From Candidatus Saccharimonadota bacterium (GTDB taxonomy: Bacteria > Patescibacteriota > Saccharimonadia > UBA4664), in NCBI GenBank assembly GCA_029237755.1, contig JAQZBT010000046.1, forward strand, positions 1-7,029: a stretch of 7,029 nucleotides of DNA, in the 5' to 3' direction. Positions within the stretch are counted from its first letter, which is position 1. Each line of letters opens with the position of its first letter. The notes beneath the pieces are model-generated. The model ran no database searches and was not told the origin of the DNA. It saw only the letters and a list, made by a program, of their open reading frames with translations. Of this stretch, positions 1 through 5,185 are shown piece by piece. The translations under genes were made by a program, and so were the position numbers.

Positions 1-445
1 AGTACTTGTTCAGTTTGCCGTCGACGATCTTCTCGATGATCTCGGCCGGCTTGCCCTCGACCTCCTTGCGGTAGATCTCGCGCTCCTTCTCGACCACCTC
101 GGCCGGTACGTCCTCGGGCTTGAGGTACTCGGGGTTGGCGGCAGCTACGTGCATCGCGATGTCACGGGCAAAGGTCTTGAAGTCCTCGGTACGGGCGACG
201 AAGTCGGTCTCGCAGTTGATCTCGACGAGCACGCCGATGCGGCCGGAGTGGACGTAGCCCTCGATCAAGCCGGCGCGCGCTTCGCGGTCGGCCTTCTTGG
301 CCGCCGATGCTTCGCCCTTCTCGCGCAGCCACTGCACGGCCTTGTCGTAGTCGCCTTTGGTCGACTCGAGAGCCTCTTTGGCCTTCATCATGCCGGCGCC
401 GGTCTGCTCACGCAGTTTTTTGATGTCATCAATAGAAATAGCCAT
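1..445 (-). CDS. tsf: Elongation factor Ts, N-terminal 148 residues (3' end cut by window edge)
   Basis: EF-Ts is the cytoplasmic guanine-nucleotide exchange factor that releases GDP from EF-Tu. The N-terminal UBA-like helical domain (about residues 1-45) has the family LREQTGAGMMKAKEAL signature, and the EF-Tu-contacting TDFV motif is at residues 80-83. The chain then runs directly from TEDFKTFARDIAMHVAAANP into KPEDVPAEVVEKE. In long EF-Ts such as that of E. coli, an extra core subdomain sits between these parts, so this is the short form (Thermus-like, about 200 residues expected) and roughly the last 50 residues lie outside the window. The ATG is at 445, with a Shine-Dalgarno-like AAGAGG about ten bases upstream. 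It starts 19 bases after the rpsB stop, so it is very probably cotranscribed with rpsB, the usual order in bacteria. Identification is secure. Confidence 0.97.
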   Translation of the reverse strand, partial: MAISIDDIKKLREQTGAGMMKAKEALESTKGDYDKAVQWLREKGEASAAKKADREARAGLIEGYVHSGRIGVLVEINCETDFVARTEDFKTFARDIAMHVAAANPEYLKPEDVPAEVVEKEREIYRKEVEGKPAEIIEKIVDGKLNKY

Positions 446-464
446 GTTTTGTGGGCCTCTTAAC

Positions 465-1193
465 TTAAACTTCGGTGGTTGTGGCGGCTTCTTTGGCCTT
501 AGCCGCGTACTGCTTGGCGCCCTCGGCCGCAGCCTGGGCAATGGTGTGAGTGATGATACGGACAGTCTTGATCGCGTCATCGTTGGCCGGAATCGGGTAG
601 TCGATCAGGTCGGGATCAGCGTTGGTATCAGCGATCGCGATGACCGGGATGCCCAGCTTGCGTGCCTCAGCCACGGCAATCGTCTCTTTGGGTACGTCGA
701 CCACGAAGACCGCGCCGGGGATACCGTCCATATCCTTGATGCCGCCGAAGATACGGTTCAGCGCCGCGGCCTCATTGGTAAAGTCGAGGACTTCCTTCTT
801 GTTGTACTTGGAAGCGAAGTCGCCGCTCGAAAGCCCGGCCTCGAGCTTCTTCAGGCGCTGGACCTGCAGGCGGATGGTGCGGAAGTTGGTCAGCATACCG
901 CCGAGCCAACGCTCGGTCACAAAGGGCATGCCGGCGGCTTCGGCCTCTTCGCGCACGACCGCTGCAGCCTGACGCTTGGTGCCGACGAGCAGCACCTTGC
1001 CGCCATTGGCGGCCGTTTCGCGAGCGAAATCGACGGCTTCCTTCAGCAACACACCGGTCTTGGTGAGGTCAATAATGTGTACACCACCACGAGCCCCGAA
1101 GATGAACTTCTGCATCTTGGGGTTCCAGCGGCGGGTCTGGTGACCGAAGTGGGCTCCGGCCTCCAATAATTCTTTTAGGCTAACGTCTGCCAT
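465..1193 (-). CDS. rpsB: 30S ribosomal protein S2
   Basis: This is a full-length S2 of 242 residues, close to the usual family size. S2 is a late-assembling protein of the 30S subunit on the solvent side near S1 and helix 26. Diagnostic blocks are visible: LLEAGAHFGHQTRRWNPKM near the N-terminus, GVHIIDLTKT around 38-47, VGTKRQA, then RWLGGMLTNFRTI around 94-106, and IPVIAIADTNADPD near 183-196, all typical of bacterial S2. The C-terminus ends in a short charged Ala/Lys tail. The start is ATG at 1193, preceded by AAAGGA with a rather short 4-base gap; no other start would keep the conserved N-terminus. It heads an rpsB-tsf operon transcribed leftward, with its own promoter and a structured leader of about 78 bases. 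Identification is secure. Confidence 0.98.
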   Translation of the reverse strand: MADVSLKELLEAGAHFGHQTRRWNPKMQKFIFGARGGVHIIDLTKTGVLLKEAVDFARETAANGGKVLLVGTKRQAAAVVREEAEAAGMPFVTERWLGGMLTNFRTIRLQVQRLKKLEAGLSSGDFASKYNKKEVLDFTNEAAALNRIFGGIKDMDGIPGAVFVVDVPKETIAVAEARKLGIPVIAIADTNADPDLIDYPIPANDDAIKTVRIITHTIAQAAAEGAKQYAAKAKEAATTTEV

Positions 1194-1210
1194 GGAATCC
1201 TTTCGTCTTC

Positions 1211-1247
1211 ACCCGGGCTACCCATTTGGGAGGATATGCGCCCGGGT
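1211..1247 (-). promoter_or_regulatory. Hairpin in the rpsB 5' leader, candidate S2 autoregulatory element
   Basis: Read on the minus strand, ACCCGGGC (1247-1240) pairs perfectly with GCCCGGGT (1218-1211), an 8-bp GC-rich stem. It encloses a smaller CCC/GGG stem (1230-1228 with 1223-1221) closed by AAAT. It lies between the predicted transcription start near 1271 and the Shine-Dalgarno at 1203-1198, and has no U-tract, so it is not a simple terminator. Autoregulation of rpsB by S2 binding its leader is known in E. coli. That this hairpin does the same is inference. Confidence 0.5.
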
Positions 1248-1277
1248 TGTGTCATTACGAACTTATATAGCCAAGAA

Positions 1278-1306
1278 AGTGTACCAGAAACCGCCCCTCC
1301 CGGCAA
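1278..1306 (-). promoter_or_regulatory. Promoter of rpsB-tsf
   Basis: On the minus strand, TTGCCG (1306-1301) is followed after exactly 17 bases by TACACT (1283-1278), with a TGG extended -10 directly in front. Four of six bases match the sigma-70 consensus in each box. The predicted start near 1271 leaves a leader of about 78 bases. A TATATA stretch at about 1265-1270 could be a second -10 but has no good -35. Confidence 0.55.
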
Positions 1307-1326
1307 CCCTGGTGAGTTCAGCTCTT

Positions 1327-1354
1327 TTGACAGATTGGCAAAATGTGGTAAAAC
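1327..1354 (+). promoter_or_regulatory. Promoter of the first P-loop kinase-like gene
   Basis: A perfect -35 TTGACA (1327-1332) lies 16 bases before TAAAAC (1349-1354), which is preceded by TGG as an extended -10. The final T of the -10 is missing, so strength is uncertain. The predicted start near 1361 gives a leader of about 60 bases. It is divergent from the rpsB promoter, and the two do not overlap. Confidence 0.5.
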
Positions 1355-1407
1355 TATTGCCACGCACCCAATGTGCAACTTGTCCCCCGTCCCTTGAGAC
1401 TCAGAAT

Positions 1408-1416
1408 AGGTGGTGA
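1408..1416 (+). promoter_or_regulatory. Ribosome binding site that fixes the start at 1421
   Basis: AGGTGGTGA matches the extended Shine-Dalgarno AGGAGGTGA in eight of nine bases and sits about 7 bases before ATG 1421. The in-frame upstream ATG at 1373 has no such site, so 1421 is preferred. Confidence 0.7.
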
Positions 1417-1420
1417 CGCA

Positions 1421-2269
1421 ATGTCCCCTCCCCTGCTTGCCATCTGTGGCACCGGCGGAACCGGAAAGACCGCCCTGGCCAACTACATCATCACCTTCGC
1501 CGGCGGGATTCCGGACGAGGTGAATGTGGAGACTTCCGCCGCGATCATCCGTCCGGCCGAAAGCCTCCGCAAGCTGCTCTACCACGGCCGCCTCGGCGCG
1601 TTCAGTCAGGACCTGGTCACCCAAGCCATTCCCTGGCATGCCAAAGACTGGTTCAATGCCGCTACCGGCAACCGCTACGAGATCCCGTTCGAGGCCTTCG
1701 TACCCGGCCCGCGTGACCAGCAGCTCTACCAGACCCTGGCCGACTTGATCGACTCGGTCTTCGCCAACCCCGAGCTGTACTCAGATGAGTTCACGGTGAA
1801 CAACAAGTCGACCGACCTCTATCGGCCCATAATCACGGCCGTGGGCTTCACGCTGGGCCAGATGGCTACCCGCTACGTGCGCATCAACCATGTACCGGGC
1901 ATGACCAATATCTGGAACAACGTGGCCATGGACGAAGTCATCCGCCGCCGTAGCCGGTACCCGAATCTGCCTCTCCAGACTGTGACAGGCATGCGTCTCC
2001 CCGGCGACGAGGTCCCGGTTCGCGAAAGTGGCGGCTACGTCTTCAAGGTCGTCCGCCGGGATCAACCCGATTCGAACCTCCCCACCGAGCAAGGCGGCAT
2101 CAAGGCCGACTACGTCATCCTCAATGACGCCTCGCTGCTGGAGCTCGAACTGACGGCTCTATCCATCTGGCAAAACCTGAACGGGCCGACGCCAATCCCG
2201 GCGGGTGATGCCCGTCAATTGGAGATCTCGTGCGCGCAGGGTTTCGATCCCACCCGCATCATCACCTGA
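1421..2269 (+). CDS. P-loop protein, deoxynucleoside monophosphate kinase-like (paralogue A)
   Basis: A 282-residue cytoplasmic protein with an N-terminal beta strand and a clean Walker A, GTGGTGKT (residues 10-17). Further along the order of elements recalls phage-type dNMP kinases, which make dNDP from dNMP with ATP. YRPIITAVG (about 134-142) and TNIW (162-165) stand where those enzymes have an R..LQ..GT helix and a conserved D.W. TGMRLPGDE...RESGGYVFKV (189-210) matches the SDVRFPNEA..IR..GG.V..V strand-turn. PTEQGGIKAD then YVILNDASLLEL (221-242) matches the terminal E...D...(I/V).ND(G)(S/T)L..L block. The family Asp of SDVR is Gly here. It is followed by a distant paralogue. I infer a nucleotide kinase-like role, possibly salvage, but the substrate is unknown and it could be another P-loop phosphotransferase. 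The coding region is intact and codon use is like its neighbours. Confidence 0.6.
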   Translation: MSPPLLAICGTGGTGKTALANYIITFAGGIPDEVNVETSAAIIRPAESLRKLLYHGRLGAFSQDLVTQAIPWHAKDWFNAATGNRYEIPFEAFVPGPRDQQLYQTLADLIDSVFANPELYSDEFTVNNKSTDLYRPIITAVGFTLGQMATRYVRINHVPGMTNIWNNVAMDEVIRRRSRYPNLPLQTVTGMRLPGDEVPVRESGGYVFKVVRRDQPDSNLPTEQGGIKADYVILNDASLLELELTALSIWQNLNGPTPIPAGDARQLEISCAQGFDPTRIIT

Positions 2270-2286
2270 GTCCGCTCAAGGGACGA

Positions 2287-2330
2287 CTACCTGGCCGTAA
2301 CCATCCGGCCGGGTAGCTCTCCCCGTTTTT
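2287..2330 (+). terminator. Hairpin after paralogue A, possible weak terminator
   Basis: CTACCTGGCCG (2287-2297) pairs with CGGCCGGGTAG (2306-2316): 11 pairs including one G-U, with an 8-base loop. The T5 run (2326-2330) starts nine bases after the stem, which is too far for a classical intrinsic terminator. A shorter CGGG/CCCG stem abutting the T run is an alternative fold. It starts 17 bases after the stop codon. Confidence 0.4.
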
Positions 2331-2340
2331 ATCATCACCG

Positions 2341-2349
2341 TGTTATAAC
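2341..2349 (+). promoter_or_regulatory. Extended -10 promoter for paralogue B
   Basis: TGT followed by TATAAC (2344-2349) is five of six against TATAAT with a TGn extension. No recognisable -35 lies 16-18 bases upstream (that stretch is CCCCGT-like). The predicted start near 2356 falls at the base of the hairpin that follows. Confidence 0.45.
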
Positions 2350-2354
2350 TATGT

Positions 2355-2383
2355 CCTGACGCAACGACGCGTCAGGTTTTTTT
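2355..2383 (+). terminator. Intrinsic terminator between the two paralogues
   Basis: CCTGACGC (2355-2362) and GCGTCAGG (2369-2376) form a perfect 8-bp stem with a 6-base loop AACGAC, followed at once by seven T (2377-2383). This is the best terminator in the window and should stop transcripts from paralogue A. Because the extended -10 of the next gene lies just upstream, it would also be the 5' end of that gene's RNA. Confidence 0.75.
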
Positions 2384-2410
2384 GCCCCCTTGAGAATCTA
2401 TTCACGAAAG

Positions 2411-2418
2411 AAGGTGAT
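2411..2418 (+). promoter_or_regulatory. Ribosome binding site that favours the GTG start at 2423
   Basis: AAGGTGAT contains AGGTGAT, the 3' part of the extended Shine-Dalgarno AAGGAGGTGAT. Its alignment puts the core about 8 bases before GTG 2423. It is only about 2 bases before ATG 2417, and TTG 2390 lacks a site. Confidence 0.55.
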
Positions 2419-2422
2419 GTTT

Positions 2423-3250
2423 GTGTCTGCAAACACCATCACGGTCGGACTCACCGGCCTCGGAGGCAGCGGCAAGACCGCCTTCGCCCTGTTCCTGCTC
2501 GAGCTCGCCAAGGTCAAGCGCAGTCGCGGTCTCGCCGAGACCTCGGAACCCATCGTGCCGCTGGCAGAGCTCGCCCGGCTCTACCTGCTCGAACTGCTTG
2601 ATGCAGGCGCCCTCAACAATCATCGGGCCAACGAGCGAATCCTAAACCGGGCCGGCGAATGGCTGGACACGGTGACCAATGGGTTCTACGACATTCCCGG
2701 ATGGGCGTTTGACCCGGTCTACCTCACCGACCACCATCTGGAGCTGCTGGCGGCCCTGGTCGCGGACGTCCGGAACAATCCCGAGGCCTACGCTCTGCCC
2801 GTCACAGTCGAGAACAAGTCCTCGACCTACCGACAGCTTCTGACGGCGATCAGTGTTCCGATGATCTCGGCCGCGTCGCACTGGCTCGGCCGCAACGGCC
2901 GCCCGACTACCAACCTCTGGCCGGCCTATGCCCTTCATCGCCTCGACGAGCAGCTCGCAGCCCATCCAGACACCCCGCTGCAGGTCCTCAGTGGCCTGCG
3001 CTACGAAGGCGACGACCAGTTCATCCGCGGCAACCGCAACGGAGTGCTGATCAAGGTCGATCGTCCCGGGCTCGAATCTTCCGAGACACAGATCCTGGTG
3101 CCTGACCTGGTGTTGATCAACGACGGATCACTGGAGGATTTACGGGAAGTGGCCGCAGAAGTGCTGCACCGGTTGGTGTCGGGACCCGAGCTCTGGCCCC
3201 TCCGGGGTCAAGCCATCCCCTTCTACGCCAAGCGCACGCAACGCGTGTAA
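2423..3250 (+). CDS. P-loop protein, deoxynucleoside monophosphate kinase-like (paralogue B)
   Basis: A 275-residue protein from the GTG at 2423; ATG 2417 would add two residues and TTG 2390 eleven. Walker A is GLGGSGKT (residues 12-19). It aligns along its whole length with the gene before it. Shared positions include ET/S...I.P after the P-loop, NPE.Y....TV.NKS..YR (119-137), TNLW (163-166), PLQVLSGLR.EGDD..IR (185-202) and PDLVLINDGSLEDL (227-240). The last block, with G.LIKVDRPG (207-216) and E221, is close to the C-terminal signature of phage-type dNMP kinases, clearer than in paralogue A. The family SDVR Asp is again replaced by Gly (SGLR). A phosphoryl-transfer role on nucleotides is inferred from this; substrate and activity are unproven. 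Its stop lies 22 bases from that of the convergent membrane-protein gene. Confidence 0.62.
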   Translation: MSANTITVGLTGLGGSGKTAFALFLLELAKVKRSRGLAETSEPIVPLAELARLYLLELLDAGALNNHRANERILNRAGEWLDTVTNGFYDIPGWAFDPVYLTDHHLELLAALVADVRNNPEAYALPVTVENKSSTYRQLLTAISVPMISAASHWLGRNGRPTTNLWPAYALHRLDEQLAAHPDTPLQVLSGLRYEGDDQFIRGNRNGVLIKVDRPGLESSETQILVPDLVLINDGSLEDLREVAAEVLHRLVSGPELWPLRGQAIPFYAKRTQRV

Positions 3251-3272
3251 ACCGGCGACTCAGGGGGCGAGA

Positions 3273-3680
3273 TCAAGCCCGGTCGGACTTTTTGTCCGGC
3301 CGGTGCTCCCGCCCTGCCCTCATATATATCCCCAGTTCCCCTATCTTCAACGCCATCATTATTAGCGCCAGCACCACCAGCCCGGCGTTACCCCACTTCC
3401 AGATCACGATTCCCAACCAACCCGCAATCTTCAACGCCGTCAGTACCTGCATGGCGTGGTACGAGTGCCTGTCCCCTTCCCGCATGCCGCGCCCATGCCG
3501 GTACACCACCACCGCGTGATACAGCAGGACCGGTCCCGCCAACACAATCCAGGAGGTGTCGGTTCCCGTGTTGCCCCGCAGGTAGTGGATCAGTAGCAAC
3601 GCCGTTATCACTACCGACGCAGCTGCGTCGATCACTGCCCGCCGGGAGGCAACGCGCGGCCAATCGTAGTTGGATGCCAT
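3273..3680 (-). CDS. Small membrane protein with four predicted helices, function unknown
   Basis: I do not recognise this 135-residue protein. It has four hydrophobic stretches, at about residues 15-34, 43-60, 77-96 and 98-119. The loop between the second and third (RHGRGMREGDRH) and the C-terminal tail (RAGREHRPDKKSDR) are strongly basic, so by the positive-inside rule both ends and the central loop should be cytoplasmic. There is no signal peptide with a cleavage site, no cysteine, and no catalytic motif I can name. Start: ATG 3680 is chosen; GTG 3686 would add two residues. Neither has a Shine-Dalgarno, and the -10-like TAAATT at 3692-3687 would start RNA at about the ATG itself, so a leaderless message is likely. 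It is convergent with paralogue B and divergent from rpmE. The reading frame, helix pattern and topology make it a credible gene. Confidence 0.72.
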   Translation of the reverse strand: MASNYDWPRVASRRAVIDAAASVVITALLLIHYLRGNTGTDTSWIVLAGPVLLYHAVVVYRHGRGMREGDRHSYHAMQVLTALKIAGWLGIVIWKWGNAGLVVLALIMMALKIGELGIYMRAGREHRPDKKSDRA

Positions 3681-3686
3681 AAGCAC

Positions 3687-3713
3687 AATTTACCACGTCC
3701 AAGCCTTGACCAA
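3687..3713 (-). promoter_or_regulatory. Putative promoter of the membrane-protein gene
   Basis: On the minus strand, TGG followed by TAAATT (3692-3687) is an extended -10 with four of six matches. TTGGTC (3713-3708) could be the -35, but the spacing is only 15. The -10 ends seven bases before ATG 3680, so transcription would begin at or next to the start codon. The -35 overlaps that of the rpmE promoter on the other strand. Confidence 0.4.
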
Positions 3714-3734
3714 CCGACCCATATCAGGTATGCT
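3706..3734 (+). promoter_or_regulatory. Promoter of rpmE
   Basis: TTGACC (3706-3711), a 17-base spacer and TATGCT (3729-3734) form a good sigma-70 promoter. The predicted start at about 3740-3741 is only three or four bases before ATG 3744, implying a nearly leaderless mRNA. Confidence 0.7.
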
Positions 3735-3743
3735 CTACCAGTT

Positions 3744-4061
3744 ATGAAATCAGCCATCCACCCAGAGCTGCTTGAGACGACCGTTCACTGCAACGGTTGC
3801 AATACTACCTTCACGACTCACTCGACCGTGAAGGAGATTAACGTTGAAATCTGCTCAAACTGCCACCCGTTCTACACCGGTAAGCAGAAGCTCATCGACA
3901 CCGCCGGCCGCGTCGACAAGTTCAAGGCCCGCCAGGCCAAGGCCTCCAAGCACGCCGAGACTGCGGCTGCTGCCAAGACCGCCAAGGACGCCAAAGACGC
4001 TGAGACCGCCCGTCTCCAAGCCGAAATCGAAGCCGGCACCGTCGACAAAACCGAAGCTTAA
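3744..4061 (+). CDS. rpmE: 50S ribosomal protein L31, zinc-binding (C+) form with long C-terminal tail
   Basis: L31 bridges the central protuberance of the 50S subunit and the head of the 30S. The start MKSAIHPE and the core ending in FYTGKQKLIDTAGRVDKF are typical. Two cysteine pairs, C16-x2-C19 (CNGC) and C37-x2-C40 (CSNC), give the zinc-site layout of the C+ type, so zinc-independent paralogue status is excluded. The usual protein is about 70-90 residues. This one has 105, because after residue 60 it carries a 45-residue Lys/Ala/Glu-rich, probably helical tail without hydrophobic core positions. No Shine-Dalgarno precedes the ATG, and the promoter sits so close that the message is probably leaderless. 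A terminator follows 12 bases after the stop, so it may be transcribed alone even though it sits in the common rpmE-prfA-prmC order. Confidence 0.96.
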   Translation: MKSAIHPELLETTVHCNGCNTTFTTHSTVKEINVEICSNCHPFYTGKQKLIDTAGRVDKFKARQAKASKHAETAAAAKTAKDAKDAETARLQAEIEAGTVDKTEA

Positions 4062-4073
4062 CTACTCCACGCG

Positions 4074-4107
4074 AAGCGCTCTGATACACTCGTACTGAGC
4101 GCTTTTT
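4074..4107 (+). terminator. Terminator after rpmE, with a promoter-like -10 in its loop
   Basis: AAGCGCTC (4074-4081) pairs perfectly with GAGCGCTT (4097-4104) across a 15-base loop, followed by T's to 4107. With a 7-bp stem the U-tract is four to five long; the loop is large, so efficiency may be partial. It lies 12 bases after the rpmE stop and 20 before prfA. Confidence 0.6.
4082..4090 (+). promoter_or_regulatory. Candidate extended -10 promoter for the prfA operon
   Basis: TGA followed by TACACT (4085-4090) is the same -10 hexamer as in the rpsB promoter. It lies wholly within the terminator loop. No clear -35 is seen at 16-18 bases. The predicted start near 4097 gives a 30-base leader that lacks the left arm of the hairpin. 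A Shine-Dalgarno AGGA (4116-4119) lies seven bases before the prfA ATG. Confidence 0.35.
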
Positions 4108-4126
4108 GCTTACTTAGGATAGATTT

Positions 4127-5185
4127 ATGGACGCGACCGAAGCCAAATTCCGCCAAGAATCCGAAGAAATCGCCAGCCGCATGACCGACGCGAGTCTCTT
4201 TGGTACGCCCGAAATGGTCAAGCTCGCCAAGCGCCAGGCCGAGATCGCACCCATCATCAACCTCTACGACCGCCGCTCTAAGCTCAATGCCGACCTCGAC
4301 TCCAGCCGCGAAGCCCTCGAAGACCCCGAGCTGGCCGAGCTGGCGCGCGACGAGATCCCCGGCCTGGAGCAGGAATTGGAAGACGTCACCGACCAACTGC
4401 GCATCGCCCTGGTCCCCAAGGATCCGGCCGATGCCCGCAACGCCATCGTCGAAATCCGCGCCGGCGCCGGCGGCGACGAGGCCAGCCTCTTTGCCGGCGA
4501 ACTTTACCGCCTGTACGGTCGCTACGTCGAGACCCGCGGTTGGCGCATAGAGCTGGTGAGCGAATCGCCCTCCGAAGTCGGCGGTTACAAAGAGATTATC
4601 TTCGAAGTCATCGGCGACGAGGCCTACGGCTGGCTCAAGTATGAGTCGGGCGTCCACCGCGTCCAGCGCGTACCCGAGACCGAGTCCCAGGGCCGAGTCC
4701 ACACCTCTACTGTGACAGTGGCAGTCTTGCCCGAAGCCGAGGAGCAAGACCTGGTTATCTCCGACAACGACCTGCGCATCGACGTCTACCGCTCCGGCGG
4801 CCACGGCGGCCAGTCCGTCAACACCACCGACTCTGCCGTCCGCATCACTCACATTCCCAGCGGCCTGGTCGTGACCTGCCAGGATGAGAAGTCCCAACTC
4901 AAGAACAAGCTCAAGGCCATGGGTGTCCTCCGCTCCCGGCTGCTTGCCCTGCAAAAAGAGGAAGAAGAGAAGGCCGGCCGCGAAGCGCGCCTCAGCCAAA
5001 TCGGCACGGGCGACCGCAGCGAGAAGATTCGCACCTACAACTTCCCTCAAGACCGCGTCACCGACCACCGCATCGGCCGGACCCAGCACGGCCTCCCCGG
5101 TTTCATGATCGGCAACATCACCGATATGCTCGAAAGTCTGCGCGCGGAGGACCTGCGGCTGAAGCTGGAGCAAGCCGCCGCATGA
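4127..5185 (+). CDS. prfA: Peptide chain release factor 1
   Basis: RF1 recognises UAA and UAG in the ribosomal A site and triggers hydrolysis of peptidyl-tRNA. The length, 352 residues, is normal for the family. The N-terminal helical domain spans about 1-95. The conserved IRAGAGGDEASLFAGELYR block follows at about 110-128. The stop-codon-reading P-x-T tripeptide is PET at 183-185 in RVPETESQGRVHTS; RF2 would have SPF. The catalytic GGQ is at 227-229 in YRSGGHGGQSVNTTDSAVR, and the family C-terminal block RTYNFPQDRVTDHRIG is present. The ATG at 4127 follows an AGGA Shine-Dalgarno with seven-base spacing. The stop TGA overlaps the next gene's ATG by four bases (ATGA). Two genes on is prmC, whose product methylates the GGQ glutamine. 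Confidence 0.97.
   Translation: MDATEAKFRQESEEIASRMTDASLFGTPEMVKLAKRQAEIAPIINLYDRRSKLNADLDSSREALEDPELAELARDEIPGLEQELEDVTDQLRIALVPKDPADARNAIVEIRAGAGGDEASLFAGELYRLYGRYVETRGWRIELVSESPSEVGGYKEIIFEVIGDEAYGWLKYESGVHRVQRVPETESQGRVHTSTVTVAVLPEAEEQDLVISDNDLRIDVYRSGGHGGQSVNTTDSAVRITHIPSGLVVTCQDEKSQLKNKLKAMGVLRSRLLALQKEEEEKAGREARLSQIGTGDRSEKIRTYNFPQDRVTDHRIGRTQHGLPGFMIGNITDMLESLRAEDLRLKLEQAAA

Noticed and set aside
357..1169. A 270-codon open frame on the plus strand, antisense to rpsB and the start of tsf.
   Set aside because: Both genes beneath it are certain; the predicted protein is low-complexity shadow sequence and has no ribosome binding site.
1373..1420. Upstream in-frame ATG for paralogue A.
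   Set aside because: No Shine-Dalgarno, about 12 bases from the predicted transcription start, and it adds a non-conserved basic stretch before the P-loop strand; 1421 has an 8/9 Shine-Dalgarno.
1194..1420. Possible small RNA or tRNA gene in the largest intergenic gap.
   Set aside because: The gap is accounted for by two divergent promoters, the rpsB leader hairpin and a ribosome binding site; no cloverleaf or separate promoter-terminator unit is visible.
1175..1639. A minus-strand open frame across the rpsB leader and the start of paralogue A.
   Set aside because: It would run through the rpsB promoter and leader and oppose the P-loop coding region; no recognisable protein.
3279..3303. Hairpin CCGGTCGGAC/GTCCGGCCGG with a T5 loop near the convergent gene ends.
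   Set aside because: The T's are in the loop, not after the stem, and it lies inside the membrane-protein coding sequence; not a convincing terminator on either strand.
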